Assembly (NCBI GenBank): GCA_963813195.1 | Contig: CAWEYC010000017.1 | Location: 1-64,000, forward strand | Origin: Roseiarcus sp963813195 | Lineage (GTDB): Bacteria; Pseudomonadota; Alphaproteobacteria; Rhizobiales; Beijerinckiaceae | Direction: 5' to 3' | DNA length: 64,000 bases | Part shown: in pieces, positions 7,946 through 15,769 of the stretch | Layout of the letters: the number at the start of each line of letters is the position of its first letter | Position numbering within the stretch: the first letter of the stretch is position 1 | Position numbers and translations under genes: made by a program | Notes under the pieces: generated by a model | What the model saw: only the letters and a program-made list of their open reading frames with translations | The model's database searches: none | Told to the model about the DNA's origin: nothing

Positions 7946-9610
7946 CTATACGCGACGCCGGTCGTAGTCGCCGCGCGTCCCGCTGCCGTAGCGCTTCAAC
8001 GCGCCGTTCTCGCCGACGGCGTTCGGCCGTTGGAAAATCCAGTTCTGCCAGGCGGTCAGCCGGCCGAAGATCCGGGTCTCCATCGTCTCCGGCCCGGGAA
8101 AGCGCAGATTGGCCTCCAATCCGGTCATAGCGTCGGGCGAGAAGCTCGCGCGCTCCTCGAGGAAGATGCGAACCTCGTCGTCCCAATCCACCTCGTCGAA
8201 AATGAACGTGACGAGGCCGAGCGCGCTCGCCTCGGCGGCTTCGAGCGCCTTGCCCTTGGCGGCGGCGGCTTCGTCGACCTTGCCCGGCTCGCCGAGGAAG
8301 CGCGTCTGCAGGCGCGTCAGATCGTTCGACATCGGGAATGGCCCGAAATTGGCGCTCGTCAGCGTGATCGAAGAAGGCGCGCGATTGTCGCCCTCGAACG
8401 CACCCTCCATCATGTACGTGCGGTCGCAGGCGAACAGGACTTCGGCGAGGAAGCCGGCGAAGCACGAACCGTTCTCGATGAGGGCGACGAGCGAGCGCGA
8501 GGTGAGATCGATGCGCTTGAAGATGCGTTTCCAATAGAGTTGGATCTCGCGCGCCAACCAATCGCTCGCTGAATTATCGGCGATGAGCTTTTCGTGCGCG
8601 ACGACCTTCGCGGAGTTGCCGTGCGACTTGAAGACGAGGACGCCGATTTCCGGCTCGTTCAGGCGCAGATGCAGGATCGCGTCGTCGAGTTCGCGAGCGA
8701 GCCGCAACATCCATGTCGAAGCGCCCTCGTCGTGCAGATCGGCGATCGAAGCGGGCGCGTCGCTGTCCGGGCCGGCGATGGAGATCGTCGCGACGCCCTT
8801 GACGCGGTCGATCTGCACTTCGAGCGAGGAATAGCGGACGGAGCCGTCGTCGCCGAAAGCGCGCTGCAGCGGCGTCAGCGCGACGCCCTTGTCGGCGTTC
8901 GCCGGCCTGGTCTTGGCGGCGAACTCGCGGGCGCGCGCGGCGACCCTTTCGTCGAACTTCGAATTGGGCACGACCTCGTCGACAAGACGCCATTCCGCGG
9001 CGCGTTTGCCTTTGACCCCTTCCTCGGTCGAACAGAACACGTCGGCGAGGTCTCGGCGCACCTTGCGTTTGTCGGTCACCCGCGTCAGGCCGCCGGTGCC
9101 CGGCAGCACGGCCAGAAGCGGAACTTCCGGCAGGGCGACGGAGGTCGAGCCGTCGTCGGTGAGAATGATGTAATCGCACGCCAGCGCCAGCTCATAGCCG
9201 CCGCCGGCGCAGGCGCCCTTGATCGCACAGATGTAGTGCTGGCCCGACTCGGCGCCGGCCGCTTCGAAGGCGTTGCGCGTCTCGTTGGTGAATTTGCAGA
9301 AGTTCACCTTGTGAACATGCGATGCGCCGCCGAGCATGCGGATATTGGCCCCGGCGCAGAAAACCCGGTCCTTCCCCGAGCGAAGCACGACCGCGCCGAC
9401 TTCGGGATGCTCGAAGCGCATGCGCTGAACGATGTCGGCGAGTTCGATGTCGACGCCGAGATCGTAGGAGTTGAGCTTGAGCTGATAGCCGTCGAACAGG
9501 CCGCCGTTCTCGTCCACGTCCATGAACAGGGTCGCGACGCATCCCTCATAGGCGACGCGCCAATGGCGATAGCGCGACGGGTCGGTCTGGAAATCGATGC
9601 GCTTCGTCAC
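7946..9610 (-). CDS. boxC: BoxC, 2,3-epoxybenzoyl-CoA dihydrolase, 554 aa
   Basis: Crotonase-superfamily enzyme that opens 2,3-epoxybenzoyl-CoA hydrolytically to 3,4-dehydroadipyl-CoA semialdehyde and formate. Seen: the family start TKRIDFQTDPSRYRHW and two enoyl-CoA-hydratase-like halves. The first half has an oxyanion-hole region around GANIRMLGG and KGACAGGGYELALACDY. I prefer the GTG at 9610, preceded by GGGAGAG about seven bases upstream. An ATG at 9646 and a TTG at 9652 are in frame, but the ATG overlaps a candidate BoxR operator half-pair. The protein then has the family's usual N-terminus. First gene of the boxCBA unit. Confidence 0.93.
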   Translation of the reverse strand: MTKRIDFQTDPSRYRHWRVAYEGCVATLFMDVDENGGLFDGYQLKLNSYDLGVDIELADIVQRMRFEHPEVGAVVLRSGKDRVFCAGANIRMLGGASHVHKVNFCKFTNETRNAFEAAGAESGQHYICAIKGACAGGGYELALACDYIILTDDGSTSVALPEVPLLAVLPGTGGLTRVTDKRKVRRDLADVFCSTEEGVKGKRAAEWRLVDEVVPNSKFDERVAARAREFAAKTRPANADKGVALTPLQRAFGDDGSVRYSSLEVQIDRVKGVATISIAGPDSDAPASIADLHDEGASTWMLRLARELDDAILHLRLNEPEIGVLVFKSHGNSAKVVAHEKLIADNSASDWLAREIQLYWKRIFKRIDLTSRSLVALIENGSCFAGFLAEVLFACDRTYMMEGAFEGDNRAPSSITLTSANFGPFPMSNDLTRLQTRFLGEPGKVDEAAAAKGKALEAAEASALGLVTFIFDEVDWDDEVRIFLEERASFSPDAMTGLEANLRFPGPETMETRIFGRLTAWQNWIFQRPNAVGENGALKRYGSGTRGDYDRRRV

Positions 9611-9645
9611 AGGGCTTCTCTCCCGCTCAACTTCGGCTCTCGACA

Positions 9646-9659
9646 TGCACAATAATGCC
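9646..9659. promoter_or_regulatory. Candidate degenerate BoxR operator at boxC
   Basis: TGCA-N6-TGCC (TGCACAATAATGCC), one mismatch from the TGCA-N6-TGCA pattern seen at 9760 and 12239. It lies 36 bases upstream of the chosen boxC start. Its overlap with the alternative ATG supports the downstream GTG start. Inference from pattern only. Confidence 0.5.
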
Positions 9660-9759
9660 TATTGCGAAAAAATCAATCGCCAATCGCTCGCGATTTTTTG
9701 CCCTGAAATTGCGCTATTACGTGGGAAAGTTGGCTCATTCGACGCCAAGTCCGAAATTG

Positions 9760-9773
9760 TGCATTATAATGCA
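9760..9773. promoter_or_regulatory. Candidate BoxR operator, perfect palindrome
   Basis: TGCATTATAATGCA, a perfect 14-base palindrome of form TGCA-N6-TGCA, upstream of boxCBA. The centre contains TATAAT on both strands, so a bound repressor would sit on a possible -10 element. The extended match AATTGTGC(A/G)TTATAATGCA recurs before the ligase gene. BoxR/BzdR regulators are known to use TGCA repeats. Confidence 0.75.
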
Positions 9774-9813
9774 AGGCGCCCCGATCCGGCGATCCGGCGA
9801 CCCACTCCGAAGT

Positions 9814-10641
9814 TCACTTGATCTCGACTTTGGCATCCTCGATTCGACGCAGCCGGGCGCAAAAGTCGGCCGCGGCGGCCAGCGTCTCGCGCGGCCGCTC
9901 GAGATGCGGCGAATGCCGGCATCCGGCGAGAATCTCCACGTCGAGCGGCGAATAGATGCGGGTCTCGATCTCGCGAATCTGCGCCAGCGTGCCGTATTGA
10001 TCGTCAGCGCCCTGGATGGCGAGGACGGGGACGCGCCAATAGTCGATCGCGTCGGCGATATTCCAGGCTTTGAAGCCGGGATCGAGCCAGGCGTCGTTCC
10101 AACCGCGAAAGGCGTCGTCGACGTCGGCGTGATATTTGGCCAGCCTGGCGCGCAGATCGCCGCGCTCATAAGCCTCCCGCGCGGCGGCGATGACGGCGAG
10201 CCCGCTCTCTTCGGTGAAGAAGTGCGGGGCCAGCAGCACGAGGCCGCGAACGCGAAAATCCTCGACCGATCCGGCGTAGATCGCGGCGATCGAGGCGCCG
10301 TCGCTATGGCCGAAGAGAATGGCCCGCTTGACGCCGATGGCGTCGAGAAGCGCCGGGAGCGTTTCGCGGGCTTCGCGCGTCATGTAGTCGAGAGGGCGCG
10401 GCAGCGCGATCCGATCCGACCGCCCATAGCCGGCGCGCGAATAGGCGAAGACGCCGCAGCCCGTCGCTTCAGCGAGCCGCTGCGGAAATTCGCGCCATAG
10501 AGCGACGCAACCAAGACCTTCATGCAGCATGACGAGGGTCGGCGCCCCCTCGGGCGGAGGACCATAGGAGACCGCTTCGAGACGCTTGCCGTGAATGGTC
10601 AGAACGCCGGCCGCGCCGTCGCCCCAGACGAAGGGCGCCAC
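9814..10641 (-). CDS. Alpha/beta hydrolase of the box cluster, 275 aa
   Basis: Alpha/beta-fold hydrolase, cytoplasmic, substrate unknown. Seen: an HG oxyanion-type segment after strand 3 (MLHEGLG), the nucleophile elbow GHSDGAS with catalytic Ser, a late Asp region (IQGADDQYG) and a C-terminal His (CRHSPHLERP), completing a Ser-Asp-His triad. The GTG at 10641 lies 3 bases after the stop of the ligase gene, so it is translated from the same message. Similar hydrolases are often found in box clusters. They may hydrolyse stray CoA thioesters or a lactone by-product, but that is inference. No signal peptide. Confidence 0.8.
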   Translation of the reverse strand: MAPFVWGDGAAGVLTIHGKRLEAVSYGPPPEGAPTLVMLHEGLGCVALWREFPQRLAEATGCGVFAYSRAGYGRSDRIALPRPLDYMTREARETLPALLDAIGVKRAILFGHSDGASIAAIYAGSVEDFRVRGLVLLAPHFFTEESGLAVIAAAREAYERGDLRARLAKYHADVDDAFRGWNDAWLDPGFKAWNIADAIDYWRVPVLAIQGADDQYGTLAQIREIETRIYSPLDVEILAGCRHSPHLERPRETLAAAADFCARLRRIEDAKVEIK

Positions 10642-10644
10642 CGC

Positions 10645-12189
10645 TCACTCCCCCTTCAGCTTGAAGCGCTGGATTTTGCCGGTTGCGGTCTTCGGCAGTT
10701 CGGGAATGATCTCGATCCAGCGCGGATATTTCCATTTGCCGACGCGCTCCTTGACGTGATCCTTCAACGCGGCCGTGAGATCGGCGGCGTCGGCGCCGGG
10801 CTTCAGCACGACGAACGCTTTCGGCTTCTCGAGTTCATCGCTGTCGCGGGCCGGGACCACGGCCGCTTCGAGAACGCAGGGGTGGGTGATGAGCGCCTGC
10901 TCGACCTCGAACGGCGCCACCCAGATGCCGCTGACCTTGAACATGTCGTCGGTCCGGCCGCAATAAACGAAGCGCCCGCCGGGCAATTTCTCGTATTTGT
11001 CGCCGGTGCGCGTCCAATGCCCCTGGAAGGTCGAACGGCTCTTGTCGCGTCGGTTCCAATAGTCGGAAGCGGCCGACCCGCCACGCACCAGCAATTCGCC
11101 GATTTCGCCTTCCGCCACTTCGCGGTCGAGTTCGTCGACGAGGCGCACCTCGTAACCGGGCACGGGGACGCCCGACGTGCCGTAGACGACGTCGTCGCTG
11201 CGGTTCGAGAGGAAGATGTGCAGCAATTCGGTCGAGCCGACACCGTCGAGAATATCGACGCCGGTCAGCCGGCGCCATTTGTCGCCGATCTCCTTCGGCA
11301 GCGCCTCGCCCGCGGAAACGCAGCGGCGCAGCGGCGCCGAGAAATGCCCGCGCCCCGATTCCAATTGTGCGTCCATCGCGGCATAGAGCGTCGGCACGCC
11401 GCAGAACACCGTCGGCTTGAAGCGATCGAGAATGTCGAACACCGCGTCCGGCGTCGGCCGTCCGGAGTAGAGCACGGTCGTCGCGCCGACCGACAACGGA
11501 AAGGTCATCGCGTTGCCGAGCCCATAGGCGAAGAACATCTTCGCGGCGGAATAGACGATGTCGTCGTGCGCGATCTGCAGCACCTCGGCGCCATAGGTGT
11601 CGGAGGTGTATTTGAGATTGCCGTGAACATGGCGCACGCCCTTGGGCTGGCCGGTCGATCCCGAGGAATAGAGCCAGAAGGCGCATTCGTCGGCGGATGC
11701 CGCAACCGTCGGGCGATGCTCGCTTGCGGCGAGTTCCCTGTCGAACGAGAGCGCGCCCGCCGGCGCCTCGCCGCCGACGACGAAGACTGTGTTCAAATGG
11801 CGATGGTTGGCGAGGATCGGCGCCACGACGGGCAGCAGTTCGTGCGACACGAATAGCGCGCGGGCGCGGCTGTCGCGCAGAATGAGGTCGTAGACCTCGC
11901 TCGACAGCAGGGTATTGAGCGCGATCGGGATGACGCCCGCTTTCAAGCTGCCCCAAAACACGAGCGGAAATTCGATCTGGTCGAGAACGAGCAGCGCGAC
12001 GCGGTCTTCGTGACGCAGGCCGTGCCGCACGAGCAGACCGGCCACGCGACCGGTTTCGTGGGCGAGCGCCGCGTAGGAGATCGATCGCCGTCCGCCGCTC
12101 GCTTCGATGAAGGCGATCTTGTCGCGATAGGCCGCGTCGGCATGGCGATCGACAAAATAGACGGCGGCGTTCTCCGTTGCGTCGACCAT
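10645..12189 (-). CDS. bclA: Benzoate-CoA ligase, 514 aa
   Basis: ATP-dependent acyl-CoA synthetase (ANL superfamily) that activates benzoate, and probably substituted benzoates, to the CoA thioester, the entry reaction of the box pathway. Seen: AMP-binding motif YSSGSTGQPKGV near residue 180, a GSTELLHIFLSN block, TGDKYEKLPGGRFVYCGRTD, a hinge region, and the C-terminal catalytic Lys in LPKTATGKIQRFKL. Length and sequence fit the benzoate-CoA ligase clade. First gene of a two-gene unit with the alpha/beta hydrolase. A TGCG-N6-TGCA palindrome lies about 50 bases upstream of its ATG and suggests BoxR control. Confidence 0.92.
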   Translation of the reverse strand: MVDATENAAVYFVDRHADAAYRDKIAFIEASGGRRSISYAALAHETGRVAGLLVRHGLRHEDRVALLVLDQIEFPLVFWGSLKAGVIPIALNTLLSSEVYDLILRDSRARALFVSHELLPVVAPILANHRHLNTVFVVGGEAPAGALSFDRELAASEHRPTVAASADECAFWLYSSGSTGQPKGVRHVHGNLKYTSDTYGAEVLQIAHDDIVYSAAKMFFAYGLGNAMTFPLSVGATTVLYSGRPTPDAVFDILDRFKPTVFCGVPTLYAAMDAQLESGRGHFSAPLRRCVSAGEALPKEIGDKWRRLTGVDILDGVGSTELLHIFLSNRSDDVVYGTSGVPVPGYEVRLVDELDREVAEGEIGELLVRGGSAASDYWNRRDKSRSTFQGHWTRTGDKYEKLPGGRFVYCGRTDDMFKVSGIWVAPFEVEQALITHPCVLEAAVVPARDSDELEKPKAFVVLKPGADAADLTAALKDHVKERVGKWKYPRWIEIIPELPKTATGKIQRFKLKGE

Positions 12190-12238
12190 TCGACCTCCCT
12201 TGCGGCCGGCGCGCGCTCTCAGTCGGCCCGCCGAATTG

Positions 12239-12252
12239 TGCGTTATAATGCA
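12239..12252. promoter_or_regulatory. Candidate BoxR operator upstream of bclA
   Basis: TGCGTTATAATGCA, one base from the perfect palindrome at 9760, with the same AATTG flank on the left. It lies 50 bases upstream of the ligase start. On the minus strand a TTGCAT (-35-like) sequence precedes it. Two near-identical sites before two units of one pathway support a common regulator. Confidence 0.72.
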
Positions 12253-12304
12253 CTTATCCGGCGCGCATGCAAGATAGTGCGATGCGATCTGCCCTCACCC
12301 CAAA

Positions 12305-12330
12305 CCCTTCTCCCGCAAGCGGGCGAGGGG
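12305..12330. repeat. Dispersed CCCTTCTCCCGC palindrome
   Basis: CCCTTCTCCCGC-AA-GCGGGCGAGGGG, another copy of the palindromic family, in the gap between the ligase promoter and the TauE-family gene. It separates the permease gene from the box units. Confidence 0.7.
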
Positions 12331-12385
12331 CTTGCCGATGCGGACGAATGCTTCGCATTCGGTCGTGCTTGAGGCGCCGAAAGGC

Positions 12386-13177
12386 CTAAAACGCCAGCCG
12401 CCCGCCGACCAGCGCCAGCGTGCCGGCGAGCACGGGGCGCAGGATGTGGTCGGGAACGCGCGAGGCGAGCGCGCTGCCGACGGCGATGCCGGGTATCGAG
12501 CCGACCAGCAGGGAGGCGAGCAACGACCAATCCACCGACCCGATCCACCAATGGCCGGCGCCGGCGAGCAGCGTCAGGGGCACGGCATGGGCGATGTCCG
12601 AGCCGACGATGCGGACCGTCGGCATCTTGGGATAGAGCGTCAGCAGCGCGGTGACGCCGATCGCGCCTGCTCCTACGGACGAGATCGAAACGAGCACCCC
12701 GAGCGCCGCGCCGAGCAGCACGGTGAGCGCGGCGATGTGCCGGTCGCCGAGGCGGTCGAGCGTCTCCGCCACCTTGCGCAGCAACCAGCCGCGAAAGACA
12801 AGCGTGATCGCCGTCAGAATCAGCGCCAAGCCGAGGACGACCTTGATGAGTTCGCCCATCGATTTCGTGTCGCCGCCGAAATGCCCGACGAGGGCCAGCG
12901 TCACCACCGCCGCGGGGACGCTGCCCGTGGCGAGGCGGCGGGTGATCCGCCAGTCGACCGCGCCGTTCAGGCCGTGCACCACGGATCCGCTGATCTTGGT
13001 GATGCCGGCGTACAAGAGATCGGTGCCGACGGCGGTCGCGGGATGGATGCCGAAGACCAGCACCAGCAGCGGCGTCATCAGCGATCCGCCGCCGACGCCG
13101 GTGAATCCGACCAGCGCGCCGACCACCAGGCCGGACAGCGAATAGAGAGGGTTCAGCGAGTGGAGGAAGGCGAGCAT
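12386..13177 (-). CDS. TauE/SafE-family membrane permease, 263 aa
   Basis: Integral membrane protein of the TauE/SafE (sulfite exporter-like) family with about eight hydrophobic segments. Seen: the N-terminal family motif GALVGFTGVGGGSLMTPLL, repeated in weaker form in the second half (VSISSVGAGAIGVTALLTLYP), as expected for the internally duplicated fold. ATG 13177 is preferred; a TTG at 13183 is in frame. Members move organosulfur or other organic anions. Because no benzoate transporter is seen in the box cluster, a role in aromatic-acid transport is possible, but it is only a guess from position. Confidence 0.82.
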   Translation of the reverse strand: MLAFLHSLNPLYSLSGLVVGALVGFTGVGGGSLMTPLLVLVFGIHPATAVGTDLLYAGITKISGSVVHGLNGAVDWRITRRLATGSVPAAVVTLALVGHFGGDTKSMGELIKVVLGLALILTAITLVFRGWLLRKVAETLDRLGDRHIAALTVLLGAALGVLVSISSVGAGAIGVTALLTLYPKMPTVRIVGSDIAHAVPLTLLAGAGHWWIGSVDWSLLASLLVGSIPGIAVGSALASRVPDHILRPVLAGTLALVGGRLAF

Positions 13178-13335
13178 CGGCAATCAGAATACAAAGATAA
13201 TAGAGTATGTCAATTCAATTGCCGCCGGGAACGAATTCGTGTCGGCGAGGGTTGCTGGGATCGGGATGACAATTGGCGTCGCGCGGCCTAAAACCCGCAA
13301 GGCGCCGGGCTGCGGCGCTCGACGAGAGGCGTGCG

Positions 13336-14610
13336 ATGAATCTGGATCAGAGCGAACCAGCCTTCGGGCCTTCAACGCGCCGCGCCAGCGTCGGCGTACG
13401 CGTCGGACACGGCGGCGGCGCGGTCATGGTCGGCGGCGGCGCGCCGATCGCCGTCCAGTCGATGACCAATACCGACACCGCCGACATCGAGGCGACGGCG
13501 CGGCAGGTCGCGGCGCTGGCGCGCGCCGGCTCCGAGTTCGTACGCATCACCGTCGATCGCGATGAAGCCGCCGCCGCCGTGCCGCATATCCGCGATCGAC
13601 TCGCGGCGATGGGCGTGACGGCGCCGCTGGTCGGCGATTTCCATTATATCGGCCACAAATTGCTGACCGAACACCCTGCTTGCGCCGAGGCGCTGGACAA
13701 GTACCGGATCAATCCCGGCAACGTCGGTTTCAAGAACAAGCGCGACGCGCAATTCGGCCGAATCGTCGAGATCGCGCTGCGCAACGATAAATGCGTGCGC
13801 ATCGGGGCCAACTGGGGCTCGCTCGATCAGGAGTTGCTGACGGCGCTGATGGACGCCAACGCGGCTTCGGCGCGTCCCCTCGAAGCGCGAGCGGTAATGC
13901 GCGAGGCGATGGTCCAGTCGGCGCTGCTGTCGGCCGCGCGCGCCGAGGAGATTGGGCTTAAGCGGGACCGCATCATCCTGTCGGCGAAAGTCTCGGCCGT
14001 GCAGGATCTCATCACCGTCTATCGCATGCTCGCCGAGCGCTCCGATTACGCGCTGCACCTCGGCCTCACCGAGGCGGGCATGGGCTCGAAGGGCATCGTC
14101 GCTTCGTCCGCCGCGCTCGGCATCCTGCTGCAGGAGGGGATCGGCGACACCATCCGCGTCTCCCTGACGCCGGAGCCCGGCGGCGACCGCACGCTCGAGG
14201 TCAAGGTCGCGCGCGAAATCCTGCAGACGATGGGCTTCCGCGCCTTCGCGCCGCAGGTGGCGGCGTGTCCGGGCTGCGGGCGCACCACCTCGACGGTGTT
14301 CCAGGAACTGGCGCGCGAAATCGAAAACTACCTCGAAGAGGCGATGCCGGTCTGGCGCCGGACCTACCCCGGCGTCGAGGCGCTCAACGTCGCCGTCATG
14401 GGCTGCATCGTCAACGGCCCCGGAGAGAGCAAGCACGCCGACATCGGCATTTCCTTGCCCGGCACCGGCGAAGCCCCCGCCGCGCCCGTGTTCGTCGACG
14501 GGGCGAAGACCGTCACGCTGCGCGGCCCGACCATCGCCGCCGAGTTCAAGGCGCTGGTCGAGAGCTACGTCGAGAAGCGGTTCGGCGGAAGGGGCATGGC
14601 GGCGGAGTGA
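13336..14610 (+). CDS. ispG: IspG (GcpE), HMBPP synthase, 424 aa
   Basis: 4-hydroxy-3-methylbut-2-enyl-diphosphate synthase of the MEP isoprenoid pathway; reduces ME-cPP to HMBPP with a [4Fe-4S] cluster. Seen: N-terminal TIM-barrel start (VGGGAPIAVQSMTNTDT), DFHYIGHKLL, RINPGNVGFKNK, and the cluster region with ACPGCGRTT near residue 311 followed by MGCIVNGPGES near residue 355. Slightly longer than E. coli IspG, as usual in alphaproteobacteria. ATG 13336 is chosen because conserved sequence begins soon after; the frame is open upstream without conservation. Stands alone on the plus strand. Confidence 0.95.
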   Translation: MNLDQSEPAFGPSTRRASVGVRVGHGGGAVMVGGGAPIAVQSMTNTDTADIEATARQVAALARAGSEFVRITVDRDEAAAAVPHIRDRLAAMGVTAPLVGDFHYIGHKLLTEHPACAEALDKYRINPGNVGFKNKRDAQFGRIVEIALRNDKCVRIGANWGSLDQELLTALMDANAASARPLEARAVMREAMVQSALLSAARAEEIGLKRDRIILSAKVSAVQDLITVYRMLAERSDYALHLGLTEAGMGSKGIVASSAALGILLQEGIGDTIRVSLTPEPGGDRTLEVKVAREILQTMGFRAFAPQVAACPGCGRTTSTVFQELAREIENYLEEAMPVWRRTYPGVEALNVAVMGCIVNGPGESKHADIGISLPGTGEAPAAPVFVDGAKTVTLRGPTIAAEFKALVESYVEKRFGGRGMAAE

Positions 14611-14667
14611 GCGGGGGTTCGCTGCGCTGTTGACGAGCGAAGCGCCGCCGCCCGGCGAAACATCTGC

Positions 14668-14692
14668 TTGACCCCGTGTTCGCTCTATGTTC
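14668..14692 (+). promoter_or_regulatory. Candidate SOS (LexA) box with -35 element
   Basis: GTTC-N7-GTTC at 14678-14692 (GTTCGCTCTATGTTC) matches the alphaproteobacterial LexA box. TTGACC at 14668-14673 could be the -35 element, so LexA would cover the promoter. It lies 43 bases before the start of the HNH-like gene. Confidence 0.6.
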
Positions 14693-14734
14693 TCCTAAGC
14701 GAAGTTGGATTTTACGAGAGCATGGAGGACGCGT

Positions 14735-15769
14735 TTGGGCGCGATTCCGAGTATGCGCTTCTTTCGCCTGAGTGACGGCGGCGTCCAATGCGACGAGAGG
14801 GGGCTTTTCGTCGGCTCCGTTCCGATGCTGCGTCGTCAGGATCGCGCCAACGCAGCTGGATCATGGGCCGCGCGACCGATCGACGAACTCGAACACGACC
14901 TCAGCGCGTGTTACGGGTTGCCGATCGACGTTGCAGCGAAGGGCGGGGGACTGGCGGGAGTCGCGCGGGCGCTGTCGCGCGGCGATCTCGCGCTCGCCAA
15001 GATTGCGGCGCTGCTGCTGCGCTTCCCCGATCCACCCTCGCTCGCTAAGGGAGCCCCGGAGCGTGGCTCTCTCGAGTTGGCGGCGCGGCTGTTCGAGAGC
15101 GGACTGTTCAAGGAGTGGGACGAATCGAAACATCCGCGACTGGGCGGGCCACCTAACCGGGGCCGGTTCGCGGTGAACCCGGACAAAGGCGAATTAGCAG
15201 TGCCGAGCGAGCCTGCGCCGCGACCATCCGCGCCGGGAGGACCAGCGTGGTCCTACAGAAAGGTCGCGCGCGTTTTGATCCGGCAGGCCGCGAAGGCGGT
15301 TGCCAAAACGTGGAGCCTCGCCGCCTGGAGCAGCCCGATCCTCAAAGCGATCGAGATTGGCGCGATGATATTGGAGCCGGCGCCACTCGACTTGGGGGAG
15401 CAACAGGTCCTGGAGCGGCTCAGAGCGAGCCTCGATCCGCCGAAAACGCTCGACGAGTTACAGACGGCCCCGACACAGAACGAACTCGGCTACGAGCAAC
15501 ATCACATTGTCGAGCAGAATCCAGCCAACATCGCCAAATCGCCCATCGAAATCGTCGTCGAGAAATTCGGGCGGGACGTCATCGACGATCCGAGCAACAT
15601 CGTTTGGATTCCGCGCCTCCAGCACGAATTGATCACGGCCTATTACAACAGCACGGACAAAGACGATCCTGACGAACGCCTCCACAGGCAGGTCGTCAAC
15701 GACATGGATTCCAACGGCCAACGCGAGGCTGGGCTGGCGGCGCTGCGGAAGTTCGGGGTGTTGCAATGA
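14735..15769 (+). CDS. Putative toxin/effector with C-terminal HNH-like nuclease domain, 344 aa
   Basis: Function not established. The C-terminus carries an HNH/AHH-like signature: His-His at about residues 256-257 (EQHHIVEQN), Asn near 288 (DDPSNIVWIPR) and His near 297 (LQHELITAYY), as in nuclease domains of polymorphic toxins. The N-terminal 110 residues contain GLAGVARALSRGDLALAKIA and a proline-rich link, recalling other Hyphomicrobiales proteins of unknown role. No signal peptide or membrane helix. The TTG at 14735 follows GGAGG with six-base spacing; ATG 14753 is an alternative. The stop overlaps the next ATG (ATGA), so it is coupled to the DUF2019-like gene. Likely effector plus cognate immunity, by inference. 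Confidence 0.65.
   Translation: MGAIPSMRFFRLSDGGVQCDERGLFVGSVPMLRRQDRANAAGSWAARPIDELEHDLSACYGLPIDVAAKGGGLAGVARALSRGDLALAKIAALLLRFPDPPSLAKGAPERGSLELAARLFESGLFKEWDESKHPRLGGPPNRGRFAVNPDKGELAVPSEPAPRPSAPGGPAWSYRKVARVLIRQAAKAVAKTWSLAAWSSPILKAIEIGAMILEPAPLDLGEQQVLERLRASLDPPKTLDELQTAPTQNELGYEQHHIVEQNPANIAKSPIEIVVEKFGRDVIDDPSNIVWIPRLQHELITAYYNSTDKDDPDERLHRQVVNDMDSNGQREAGLAALRKFGVLQ

Noticed and set aside
9611..9652. Longer N-terminus of BoxC from TTG 9652 or ATG 9646
   Set aside because: GTG 9610 has GGGAGAG upstream and gives the family's usual N-terminus; the longer form would overlap a candidate operator.
9760..9773. Palindrome as a rho-independent terminator of the alpha/beta hydrolase unit
   Set aside because: AT-rich centre, no GC stem and no T-run; position and recurrence fit an operator.
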